Source: Campylobacter sp. (GTDB lineage: Bacteria; Campylobacterota; Campylobacteria; Campylobacterales; Campylobacteraceae). From it: 52,125 bases of DNA. The notes below the pieces were generated by a model. It had not been told where the DNA came from. It saw nothing but the letters and a program-made list of their open reading frames with translations, and ran no database searches. Every line of letters begins with the position of its first letter. Position 1 is the stretch's first letter. Shown here in pieces: positions 15,075 through 22,737 of the stretch. Where the stretch lies: positions 1-52,125 of the forward strand of contig JAUNLC010000004.1 in assembly GCA_030532465.1 (NCBI GenBank), read 5' to 3'. A program made the translations under genes and the position numbers.

Positions 15075-15942
15075 CGCTTGCCTCCTTTATCTTTGTAAGA
15101 GTTGCGGCGAAGGCTTTGGTGCTTAGATTTACCTCATCTCCCGCGCTTAGGTTTGAAGCTTCCATGTGGCTTAACACCACTTCGCAAAGCTGCTGACCGA
15201 CCAGAGTAATGGCGACATATATCGAATCTCTCTTTTGAATCTCTAAAATTTTGGCATGAAAGCTAAGCTTTTGAGAGCTTGAGTGCTTTAAAAAGATCTC
15301 AGCGGCAGTTCCGCTGCGCTCTATCACGCCTTCACTTAAGACAAAAACTCTTGAAGTAAGCTTGTAAATTTCGGCTATATCGTGACTTACCAAGATGGTA
15401 GTCATATCAAATTCGCGGTGAATTTTAAGCAGATAGTCTTGCAACTTCTCGCGCATCGATATATCAAGTGCGGATAGAGGCTCGTCAAGCAGCATGATTT
15501 CAGGCTTTCTCATAAGCGCTCTAGCCAACGCCACGCGCTGCTTTTGACCGCCTGAAAGCTTTGAAATTTGAGCGTTTTTAAGAGAGGTGAGTTCGACTAG
15601 ATCAAGAAGGTGGTTTGCAAGCTTTATATCGTCGTTTGCAAAAAGCAGATTTTTAATGACATTCATATTCTCAAAAAGAGCGTAGTCTTGAAATAAAAAT
15701 CCTATATTTCTCTTTTGAGGAGGAAGCGCTTTAGCTCCGTCAAAAAAGAATTTATCTCCTACTTTTATAGTGCCGCTTTGAGGCGTCTCAAACCCTGCCA
15801 GCAAGCGTAAAAGAGTGGTCTTTCCGCTACCGCTCTTGCCGTAAAGCGCTACAAATTCGCCCTTTTTTATCTCTAAATCGATATCAAGACAAAACTGCCC
15901 GCTTGAGCCATTTAGCATCTTTTTGCATTTACATTCAATCAT
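15067..15942 (-). CDS. modC: Molybdate ABC transporter ATP-binding protein
   Basis: The 291 residues carry Walker A (GKSGSGKTT, 35-43), the ABC signature LSGGQKQR, Walker B (IMLLDEP) and the switch His (LVSHD). A C-terminal TOBE-like region of about 60 residues (ILEIQKRDSIYVAITLVG onwards) is present, shorter than the usual ModC tail, perhaps because a separate TOBE protein is encoded next to it. It overlaps that TOBE gene by eight bases and modB by eight bases. Confidence 0.93.
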   Translation of the reverse strand: MIECKCKKMLNGSSGQFCLDIDLEIKKGEFVALYGKSGSGKTTLLRLLAGFETPQSGTIKVGDKFFFDGAKALPPQKRNIGFLFQDYALFENMNVIKNLLFANDDIKLANHLLDLVELTSLKNAQISKLSGGQKQRVALARALMRKPEIMLLDEPLSALDISMREKLQDYLLKIHREFDMTTILVSHDIAEIYKLTSRVFVLSEGVIERSGTAAEIFLKHSSSQKLSFHAKILEIQKRDSIYVAITLVGQQLCEVVLSHMEASNLSAGDEVNLSTKAFAATLTKIKEASGV

Positions 15943-16330
15943 TGTTTTTATCGCTGATATATAGTGAAGTTGCTTTTATATAAGCATAAATTTCATCGTT
16001 TTGTTTTAAATTTAGCCTCTTGCAAGACTTAGTTGAGATAATGCTTTCAAATTCGAAATTTGAAGCCTTAAGGTGCAAAACTGTTGTGATATCGCCCCTT
16101 ATTAGATTTGTTATAGTGGCTTTTATCTCGTTTGCAAGCGAGCAGTTTTGCAAAGGTGAGGTGGCGACGATGACATCTGAGCTTTTAAATCTCAGATGCA
16201 CAAGATCGCCGACCTTTAAATCATCAAAATTTTCAAGCCCGAGCATGCAAAAATTTATGCCGCCGGATACAAATTCAAAGATATTTACATCCTCATTTCC
16301 ATAAATATTTGAAACTTGGGCTTTAATCAT
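15935..16330 (-). CDS. Two-TOBE molybdate-binding protein
   Basis: The 131 residues fold as two tandem TOBE/Mop-like units. The first covers about residues 1-62 and includes GDLVHLRFKSSDVIVAT. The second covers about 65-127, including IKATITNLIRGDITTVLHL and LNLKQNDEIYAYIKATSLYI. Such proteins bind molybdate or tungstate oxyanions. It lies between modA and modC, sharing a base with the modA stop (TAATG). A molybdate storage protein (ModG/Mop-like) and a detached regulatory domain for ModC are both possible. C. jejuni has a similar extra gene in its mod operon (Cj0302c, from memory). Confidence 0.8.
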   Translation of the reverse strand: MIKAQVSNIYGNEDVNIFEFVSGGINFCMLGLENFDDLKVGDLVHLRFKSSDVIVATSPLQNCSLANEIKATITNLIRGDITTVLHLKASNFEFESIISTKSCKRLNLKQNDEIYAYIKATSLYISDKNND

Positions 16331-17076
16331 TATATGTTGTATCCGAATTTTCTAAAGATCTCTTTTGCTTTTTCGCTTAGTATAAATTCATAAAAAGCCT
16401 TAGCTTCAGGGTTGTTTTCACCGCGTTTTAAAAGCACTATGCCTTGATCGATCGGAGTGTAAAGAGCGGGATCAACTAAGATGAAGTTTTTACCCTCTTT
16501 ATACTGAGCCATTTTTGGATCATACATTGCGCTAGCTGCGATAAATCCAGCATCAGCTGCGCTTAGAGCCGAGCTTAAAGCTTCTGAAATAGATTTTGTG
16601 TAGATGATATTTTTCTCAACTTTTTCAAAAATACCGTCTTTTTTAAGAGCCTCAATGCTGGCTTTACCGTATGGAGCTGATTCAGGAAGAGCGATAGCTA
16701 TAGCCTTAAGTCCTTCAACCGCTTTTATGCCTTTTTTGAAGTCTATGTCGCGGATGCTAAATAACGCAAGTGCGCCTTGAGCGTAAACTATAGGGCGAGT
16801 TGCGGCAAATCCAGCCTCATCTACGGTTTGAACAAATTTCATATTTGCAGCCATAAATACATCAGCCGGAGCTCCGTTTTGAATTTGAGTCGTTAGCGCA
16901 CCGCTACCGCCAAGCGTTACGGTTACTTTGGTATCAGGGCTAATCTTAGCAAATTCCGCCTTTAGCTCATCAAAAGCGTAAGTTACGTTTGCGGCGGCAA
17001 AGACGTTTATCTCGCCCGCATTGATGTTAAAAGCAGCGATTGCGGCTAAAACTAATGAAAAGAAAGTTTTTTTCAT
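16330..17076 (-). CDS. modA: Molybdate/tungstate-binding periplasmic protein
   Basis: The 248 residues begin with a signal peptide (KKTFFSLVLAAIAAFNINAGE). The solute-binding fold follows, with the ModA segments ANVTYAFDEL, GGSGALTTQIQNGAPADVFMAAN and SAPYGKASIEALK. These include the Ser and Ala backbone positions that hold the oxyanion. It captures molybdate for ModBC. Its ribosome site (AGGAG) lies inside the end of the upstream modE, so the genes are tightly coupled. Specificity for molybdate versus tungstate cannot be read from the sequence. Confidence 0.93.
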   Translation of the reverse strand: MKKTFFSLVLAAIAAFNINAGEINVFAAANVTYAFDELKAEFAKISPDTKVTVTLGGSGALTTQIQNGAPADVFMAANMKFVQTVDEAGFAATRPIVYAQGALALFSIRDIDFKKGIKAVEGLKAIAIALPESAPYGKASIEALKKDGIFEKVEKNIIYTKSISEALSSALSAADAGFIAASAMYDPKMAQYKEGKNFILVDPALYTPIDQGIVLLKRGENNPEAKAFYEFILSEKAKEIFRKFGYNI

Positions 17077-17077
17077 T

Positions 17078-17860
17078 TTATACTCCTATTATGATTTGAC
17101 TTGATTTGATTATGGCGGTTAGCTCGTCGCCTACGCCTATTTTCATATCCATCGCACTATCTTTTGTGATGATTGAGGTGATGGTTTGATGATCGTTTAC
17201 TTCAAGGATTATTTCGGCATTTACCGAGCCTATCTTGGCTTCGATAACCTTGCCTTTTATGCGATTTGTCGCGCTAATACTCAAATTTTCATCTTTTGCA
17301 AGCATGACGCTTGGGGCTTTAAATATAAAAATAACCTTTTTGCCGACTTCTAAATTTAGATTTTTTTCCGATTCTACGGTTATTAAAGCTCTTAAAATTT
17401 CACCGTTTGAGAGCTTGCCTACAACCTCTGAGCTTACCGCTCCCGTTTTTATCTCGATTATCTCGCATGAGAGTTGGTTTCTAGCGCTTAAACTCATACT
17501 CATTCTTTGTAAATTTACGATCTCCGTAGTTGATATATCGATGTTAGCGCAAACCTTTTCTAAAAAAACTTTTTGAGATTCAAGCATGGCTTCATAAAGA
17601 TTTATCATCTTTTTGCCATATTCGGTAAGCTCGCTTCCGCTATTTTTCTTGTTACCTTGCGCGCGAGTTATAAGAGGTTTATCGGACCTGTTGTTAAGCG
17701 CATCAAGACTATCCCATGCGTTTTTATACGAAATGCCTACATATTCGGCTGCTTTTGTAATACTTTTTGTCTCTTCAACGGCTTTTAATAAATTTATATG
17801 CTTTGTTAAAATCGGCACTCCGCTATCTAAAAATAGTTCTAAACTTACATCGGCTTTCAT
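17078..17860 (-). CDS. modE: ModE molybdate-responsive regulator
   Basis: The 260 residues have full ModE layout. A winged helix spans about residues 20-105, with the family segment ETKSITKAAEYVGISYKNAWDSL. Two TOBE/Mop units follow (about 122-190 and 193-258) and bind molybdate. The protein probably represses or adjusts the mod operon it heads and may also act on molybdoenzyme genes. AAGGAAA precedes the ATG. The 237-base divergent region to mlaA is AT-rich; TATATATA at about 17940-17947 is a possible half of a ModE-type site, but I cannot confirm a full site. Confidence 0.9.
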   Translation of the reverse strand: MKADVSLELFLDSGVPILTKHINLLKAVEETKSITKAAEYVGISYKNAWDSLDALNNRSDKPLITRAQGNKKNSGSELTEYGKKMINLYEAMLESQKVFLEKVCANIDISTTEIVNLQRMSMSLSARNQLSCEIIEIKTGAVSSEVVGKLSNGEILRALITVESEKNLNLEVGKKVIFIFKAPSVMLAKDENLSISATNRIKGKVIEAKIGSVNAEIILEVNDHQTITSIITKDSAMDMKIGVGDELTAIIKSSQIIIGV

Positions 17861-17962
17861 TTAAATTTCCTTGGTTTTATTTGATTATTTTTTGATGTTT
17901 TGTCGGTATCTTTTAAAAAATTGTTTAAGTATAAAATAGTATATATAAAAAGCAACTTAAAG

Positions 17963-17994
17963 ATTGAATTTGCTAATGCTATATAAAATTCAAT
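17963..17994. repeat. Inverted repeat in the modE-mlaA divergent region
   Basis: ATTGAATTT (17963-17971) and AAATTCAAT (17986-17994) are perfect 9-bp arms with a 14-base spacer containing TATATA. It lies between divergent promoters and may be an operator. It could also arise by chance in such AT-rich sequence. Confidence 0.35.
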
Positions 17995-18097
17995 TTATAT
18001 TAAATCATGAAAAATATAATGCAAACGATAATATTTAATAAAAATTTTAAGCACTGTTGTGATTATTTTGCTATCATTGAAGTTTTGAAAGGTAGCG

Positions 18098-18787
18098 ATG
18101 AAATTTATTATATCTTTAATGCTTGCTTTTACGGTTGTTTTTGCAAGCGAAGTCGATGAATTTGATGACGAATTTAAAGACAAAAGCGAAGTGTTTGATC
18201 CTCTTTCGGGATACAACAGAGTGATGACAAACGTAAATGACTTTTTGTACGTAAATATTTTTAATCCTGCTATAAGAGGCTATAACTACGTAGTTCCGCA
18301 GCCCGTAAGAGAGATGGGCGGAAATTTCTTCGATAATCTCATGTTCCCCATCAGGTTTGTAAACAACCTGCTTCAGTTTAAATTTAAAGAGGCGGGCGAA
18401 GAGACGTTGAGATTTGTCGTAAATACGATAATAGGCTTTGGCGGGCTTACGGATGGAGCCAAATACTACGATTTGCAGCGTCATGATGAAGATTTTGGAC
18501 AGACTCTTGGATATTGGGGTGTGGGAAGCGGTTTTCATATAGTTTTGCCGATTTTAGGACCTTCAAATTTACGCGATATGTTTGGTCTTGCGGGGGATTA
18601 TTTTACAAATCCTATCACATACGTAGAACCGCAATCAACCTCGGCAGGCATTAAAGTCTATCACAGAGCAAACAGTATGTCGCTTGATCCCGATGCTTAC
18701 GAGAGATTAAAAAAAGATGCGGTCGATCTGTATCCGTTTTTACGCGATGCTTACGAACAGCGCCGCAATTACTTGATAAAGGAATAA
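18098..18787 (+). CDS. mlaA: MlaA/VacJ outer-membrane lipid-asymmetry protein lacking a lipobox
   Basis: The 229 residues contain the MlaA core: DPLSGYNRVMTNVNDFLY, NFFDNLMFPIRFVNNLLQ, the Gly-rich GYWGVGSGFHIVLPILGPSN, and LRDMFGLAGDYF. MlaA removes misplaced phospholipids from the outer leaflet of the outer membrane. The signal peptide (FIISLMLAFTVVFAS) is followed by Glu, with no Cys for lipid attachment, unlike E. coli MlaA. It heads a three-gene operon with an MlaC-like periplasmic carrier and an RND membrane protein. The gene is recognised by family; the flow direction and partner are inferred. Confidence 0.9.
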   Translation: MKFIISLMLAFTVVFASEVDEFDDEFKDKSEVFDPLSGYNRVMTNVNDFLYVNIFNPAIRGYNYVVPQPVREMGGNFFDNLMFPIRFVNNLLQFKFKEAGEETLRFVVNTIIGFGGLTDGAKYYDLQRHDEDFGQTLGYWGVGSGFHIVLPILGPSNLRDMFGLAGDYFTNPITYVEPQSTSAGIKVYHRANSMSLDPDAYERLKKDAVDLYPFLRDAYEQRRNYLIKE

Positions 18788-18788
18788 G

Positions 18789-19379
18789 ATGAAATTTTTT
18801 AAAATTATTTTCGCTTTGTTTTTGGGTGTCTCACTCTTTGCCATAAGCGAGAGCGAGATAAAGCCAAGCGTTGAGAGTGCAACTCAAAATGCGATAAAAG
18901 TGCTAAAAGATGCGAGTTTAAACAACGATCAAAAAGCGGATAAAATTTTTGCTATCTTTGATCCGTTTTTTGACTATAAACAGATGGCTAAAATCAGCCT
19001 TTCAAAGCGCTACGATACGCTAAGCGACGCGCAAAAAGAGCAGTTTAATAAGGCTTTTGAAACCCGCCTTAAAAACTCATATGTAGATAAACTTCTAAGC
19101 TACAACGACCAAGAGATAAATTTAAAAGAATCCACAAAGCCAAACGATAAAAGATATTGGCTAAACGGCGAAGTCGTAAGCGAAGGCAAAAGCTATCCTT
19201 TCGTCTATAAATTTTATGATGCAAAGGATCGCGGCTGGCTCATATACGATCTTGACATACTTGGAGTAAGTATCGTTCAAACTTATAGAAGTCAGTTTGG
19301 AAGCTTGCTTGAGAGCGGAACTTTTGATGATTTGCTAAAAAGATTAGAAACGGTAAATTTGCCCCAAGACAGTAAATAA
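18789..19379 (+). CDS. mlaC: MlaC-like periplasmic phospholipid-binding protein
   Basis: The 196 residues have a signal peptide (FFKIIFALFLGVSLFA) and the Ttg2D/MlaC fold: FDPFFDYKQMAKISL and DAQKEQFNKAFETRLKNSY in the helical half, YKFYDAKDRGWLIYDLDILGVS in the sheet half. It carries phospholipid across the periplasm. It begins one base after mlaA and is followed five bases later by an RND protein rather than by mlaFEDB. Confidence 0.9.
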   Translation: MKFFKIIFALFLGVSLFAISESEIKPSVESATQNAIKVLKDASLNNDQKADKIFAIFDPFFDYKQMAKISLSKRYDTLSDAQKEQFNKAFETRLKNSYVDKLLSYNDQEINLKESTKPNDKRYWLNGEVVSEGKSYPFVYKFYDAKDRGWLIYDLDILGVSIVQTYRSQFGSLLESGTFDDLLKRLETVNLPQDSK

Positions 19380-19384
19380 ATTTA

Positions 19385-21838
19385 ATGAAATCCATTTTTA
19401 AATTTATCGTCTTTTACCCAAAACGAGTTATATCGGCTATTTTGCTTTTAACGCTTGTTTTTGGGTATTTTTCTACTAAGCTTGCGGTTGATGCATCCAC
19501 GGAAACTCTTCTTCTTGAAAACGATAAGGATTTAGCGCTATTTCGCGATGTTGTAAAAAGATATGCAAGCCCTAACTATTTAGTTGTGGCATACACGCCA
19601 AAAAATGGGATTTTAGATGATGTTACACTTGAAAAGATTAGAAATTTATCAAGAGAATTTGAGCGAAACGAGCTTGTTAATAGCGTTGTTTCTATCCTAA
19701 ACGTTCCTCTTTTACAAAGCAGCCAAAGTTCGCTTAGCGATATCATAAAAAAAGTCCCGACTCTTGAGGATAGCGATATCAACAAAACCGCCGTAATGGC
19801 CGAGTTTGCAAGCAGTCCGTTATATACAAACGCACTTGTAAGCAAGGATCTAAAAACCACGGCGATAATTTTAAATTTAAAAGACGACAAAAGATACGCC
19901 GAGCTTTTAAATGCTAGAAATTTCTTGTTAAATAAAGAGCTAAACGGCACTTTAAGCTCGCAAGATAAAGAGGCTTTAAAACAGGCTAGTAAAGCTTTTA
20001 AAGCCTATCGCGACGGCTTGCGCGTAAAAGAGCAGGCAAGTATCGAGCATATACGAAGCGCGCTTGATAAATTTAGAGGCGATGAAACTCTGTTTTTAGG
20101 CGGGGTAAATATGATCGCAAACGATATGGTAAGGTTTGTAAAGTCGGATCTTTACACTTACGGCATTAGCGTATCTTTGCTTTTGATATTTAGTTTATGG
20201 CTATTTTTCAGGCAGATTCGCTGGATCGTTTTGCCTATATTTATATGCGCTATTAGCGTGATATTTGCAACCGGACTTTTTGGCTTTTTGGGTTGGGAGA
20301 TAACGGTTATATCCTCAAATTTTATCGCCCTTCAGCTGATAATTACGATCTCGGTAGTCATTCACCTGACGGTTAGCTACAGGGAATTTTTCATCACAAA
20401 ACCTAGTTTAAATCAACACCAACTCGTTTATCTAACACTTAGAGATAAATTTAAACCCTCTTTCTTCGCCATATTTACAACGGTTATCGGCTTTTTGTCT
20501 TTGGCGTTTTCGGATATAAAACCGGTTATCATGCTTGGCGTTATGATGAGCGCTAGTATCTCCATCTCGCTTATGCTTGCGTTTTTACTCTTTGGAAGTA
20601 TAGTTTCTCGCCTTGATAAACTTGCTCCGGTAAGAACTTTTGAGAGTAAATTTAACTTCACAAAGATTTGTGCCGATTTTGCCTTAAATTCAAAATTTGC
20701 GGTTTATACGATAAGCGCTTTTATGCTTGTTTTTGGAATTTACGGCATATCGCAACTTCGAGTGGAAAATAGCTTTATAGAGTATTTTAAAAGCTCTACC
20801 GAAATTTATAAGGGCATGCATATTATCGATACCAAACTTGGCGGAACGGTGCCCGTAGATGTATTGGTAAAATTTAAAGATACAAACAAAAACGAGAACG
20901 CAAACGAAGAAAAAGACGAATTTGAGGATGAATTTAAGGCTAATGAGAGCGAGGCTAAATATTGGTTTAATAGCCGCAGGATGAGTGTCGTAAAAAAGAT
21001 ACACGAACATCTTGAAAGCAAAGAATTTGTAGGTAAAGTCTCAAGCCTTGGGACTCTTTTAGAGATTATCGAAAGGCTAAACGACGGGAAAGTGGATGAT
21101 TTCTTGCTAAGCGTGATGTATGAACAGATGCCCGAGCGTTATAAAGAGATCATTTTAAGCCCTTACGTAAGTATCGCGGATAATGAAGTGCGTTTCTCTC
21201 TTAGGACTGTTGATTCAGATGAGAGGTTGAGGCGAAATGAATTTTTAAAGACGCTTGAAACCGAGATATCAAATTTAACCAAAGATGATAATGTAGATGT
21301 GAAAATCAGCGGTGCTATGGTGCTTTATAACAATATGCTTCAAAGCCTGATTTATTCGCAGATAGACTCGTTTGGCTTTGTAGTTTTAGTTCTTTTTGCG
21401 ATATTTTGCATGATTTTTAAGAGTATAAAGCTAGCGATAATCAGCATAATCACAAATATAATCCCGCTTTGCGTAGTCTTTGGCGTCATGGGCGCTACAT
21501 CAATTCCTCTTGATATCATGAGTATTACCATAGCTTCGATAAGTATAGGAATAGGGGTGGATGATATTATCCACTACATCCACAGATATCGCGAAGAGCG
21601 CAGAAGTAAGGGCGTAGCGGAGAGTATAAAAGTATCTCATGCAAGTATAGGTTACGCGATGTATTACACCTCGTTTGCCATCTTTTTAGGTTTTAGCGTG
21701 ATGATTACGAGTAACTTTATCCCTACGATTTATTTTGGACTTCTTACCGACTTGGTTATGGTAATGATGCTTATGGGCGCGCTTGCGCTATTGCCTGCGC
21801 TTATTAGCAGTTTTTACTCAAAAAGCTCTCGCAGGTAA
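19385..21838 (+). CDS. RND/MMPL-family transporter linked to MlaA-MlaC
   Basis: The 817 residues show the RND plan: helix 1 (about 13-30), a large periplasmic loop (about 31-255), a helix bundle (about 258-405), a second helix 7 (about 438-456), a second periplasmic loop (457-655), and a final bundle (about 658-810) with the GIGVDDIIHYIHRYREE motif. The Asp pair in that motif is the usual proton-relay position. It resembles the MMPL/HpnN-type lipid transporters. Its place after mlaA and mlaC suggests that it powers lipid movement in place of MlaFEDB. The C. jejuni equivalent is, from memory, Cj1373 in the same order. Confidence 0.85.
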   Translation: MKSIFKFIVFYPKRVISAILLLTLVFGYFSTKLAVDASTETLLLENDKDLALFRDVVKRYASPNYLVVAYTPKNGILDDVTLEKIRNLSREFERNELVNSVVSILNVPLLQSSQSSLSDIIKKVPTLEDSDINKTAVMAEFASSPLYTNALVSKDLKTTAIILNLKDDKRYAELLNARNFLLNKELNGTLSSQDKEALKQASKAFKAYRDGLRVKEQASIEHIRSALDKFRGDETLFLGGVNMIANDMVRFVKSDLYTYGISVSLLLIFSLWLFFRQIRWIVLPIFICAISVIFATGLFGFLGWEITVISSNFIALQLIITISVVIHLTVSYREFFITKPSLNQHQLVYLTLRDKFKPSFFAIFTTVIGFLSLAFSDIKPVIMLGVMMSASISISLMLAFLLFGSIVSRLDKLAPVRTFESKFNFTKICADFALNSKFAVYTISAFMLVFGIYGISQLRVENSFIEYFKSSTEIYKGMHIIDTKLGGTVPVDVLVKFKDTNKNENANEEKDEFEDEFKANESEAKYWFNSRRMSVVKKIHEHLESKEFVGKVSSLGTLLEIIERLNDGKVDDFLLSVMYEQMPERYKEIILSPYVSIADNEVRFSLRTVDSDERLRRNEFLKTLETEISNLTKDDNVDVKISGAMVLYNNMLQSLIYSQIDSFGFVVLVLFAIFCMIFKSIKLAIISIITNIIPLCVVFGVMGATSIPLDIMSITIASISIGIGVDDIIHYIHRYREERRSKGVAESIKVSHASIGYAMYYTSFAIFLGFSVMITSNFIPTIYFGLLTDLVMVMMLMGALALLPALISSFYSKSSRR

Positions 21839-21846
21839 AATTTAGC

Positions 21847-22437
21847 CTAATTGATAACTCTTAAAAACGAATAGACATCGTGCACGCCGTCTATGTGCTT
21901 AGCATACCATATGGCGTGTTTTTCTTGCTCGATATCTGTGATGATGCCTGTAAATACGACATTGCACTGCACCACGCTAACTCTTATGCTAGTTCCGCTT
22001 ATCTTGCTATCTTTAAAAAGATTGTTTTTAAGCTTTAGCATTATATTAAGACCGCTTTGGCAATCTTTTTCATCCTTTGGAAATCTTATATAAGTGTAAA
22101 TTTTCTCAACTCCATCGGTATTTTTAGCTAGTTTAATGAGTTTTTGTTTGTGGCTTATATCAGGAACCACTCCTATTATGTAGACATTATTATAAAAGCT
22201 CTCTACATCGATATCTAGGTTGCTAAGTCCTTTGGACGCTAAAATTTTGCTTTGAATTTTCGTCTTTATGAATTTATCTTTTGTGATTGAGAAAATTCCT
22301 CTCTCGTCTTGGGATATCAAATAAGCGTCATAGACATTAAGTCCTGTTAGAGGCGAAGGCACCGAAGTAAGAACATTTAAGCAGCCGTTAAAGAAAAATA
22401 TAATAAATAAACTTATAAAAATGGATTTGAATTTCAT
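21847..22437 (-). CDS. BON-domain lipoprotein
   Basis: From the ATG at 22437 the protein has 196 residues. It has a lipoprotein signal ending FFFNGC, so Cys at about 19 is the lipid site. Two BON domains follow (about 50-115 and 120-194), with typical SNLDIDVESFYNNVYIIGVV and SVVQCNVVFTGIITDIEQE strands. BON proteins bind membranes, often at the outer membrane (compare E. coli DolP/OsmY). A TTG at 22443 would add two residues. It converges on the RND gene with an 8-base gap and is transcribed away from tRNA-Sec. Confidence 0.8.
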   Translation of the reverse strand: MKFKSIFISLFIIFFFNGCLNVLTSVPSPLTGLNVYDAYLISQDERGIFSITKDKFIKTKIQSKILASKGLSNLDIDVESFYNNVYIIGVVPDISHKQKLIKLAKNTDGVEKIYTYIRFPKDEKDCQSGLNIMLKLKNNLFKDSKISGTSIRVSVVQCNVVFTGIITDIEQEKHAIWYAKHIDGVHDVYSFLRVIN

Positions 22438-22503
22438 AAACAACTCATTAATAAATTCTCTGAAATGCTATAAAAATCAAACTAAAATTTATATAAAATT
22501 CGA

Positions 22504-22509
22504 TATAAT
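22504..22509 (+). promoter_or_regulatory. -10 box for tRNA-Sec
   Basis: A perfect TATAAT ends 12 bases before the tRNA 5' end, so transcription would begin almost at the mature end. The upstream region is AT-rich with no clear -35 box. Confidence 0.6.
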
Positions 22510-22521
22510 TTTTCTAAACTA

Positions 22522-22620
22522 CGGAGGATAAAGCGATCTGGTGGCGCTCGCGGACTTCAAATCCGATGACGGGGTGGTTGACCATCCTGTGGGGAGTTCG
22601 ATTCTCTCATCCTCTCGCCA
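22522..22620 (+). tRNA. selC: tRNA-Sec (anticodon UCA)
   Basis: This 99-base tRNA reads UGA as selenocysteine. The anticodon loop CTTCAAA (22555-22561) has TCA at 22557-22559. There is a long variable arm (GGGTGGT paired with ACCATCC), a T arm (GGGAG, loop TTCGATT, CTCTC) and an encoded CCA at 22618-22620. The acceptor pairs GGAGGAT with ATCCTCT, with G:U at the outer pair. To reach the eight pairs usual for bacterial tRNA-Sec, the terminal pair would be C22522:C, a mismatch before discriminator G. If the 5' end is instead G22523, there are seven pairs. It serves the UGA codons of fdhA and selD, some 14-21 kb away. A T-rich tract follows. Confidence 0.95.
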
Positions 22621-22681
22621 TCTTCTTTCATTGCATTTTTTATTTTAATGTTTAAATTATATTAAAAAAAGAAAAATCCGA

Positions 22682-22687
22682 TATAAT
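22682..22687 (+). promoter_or_regulatory. -10 box for the GGDEF gene
   Basis: A perfect TATAAT 51 bases before the ATG of the large GGDEF gene and 60 bases after tRNA-Sec. Confidence 0.5.
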
Positions 22688-22737
22688 ACTAAATCTATTA
22701 AAAAAAATTATGATTTTTTAGGACACCGATATAAATT

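Noticed and set aside
18116-18538. Antisense 140-residue reading frame inside mlaA
   Set aside because: mlaA is a clear family member over the same bases; the antisense frame has low-complexity composition.
20690-21010. Antisense reading frames inside the RND transporter gene
   Set aside because: They are shadows of a Lys/Glu-rich region and have no start signal.
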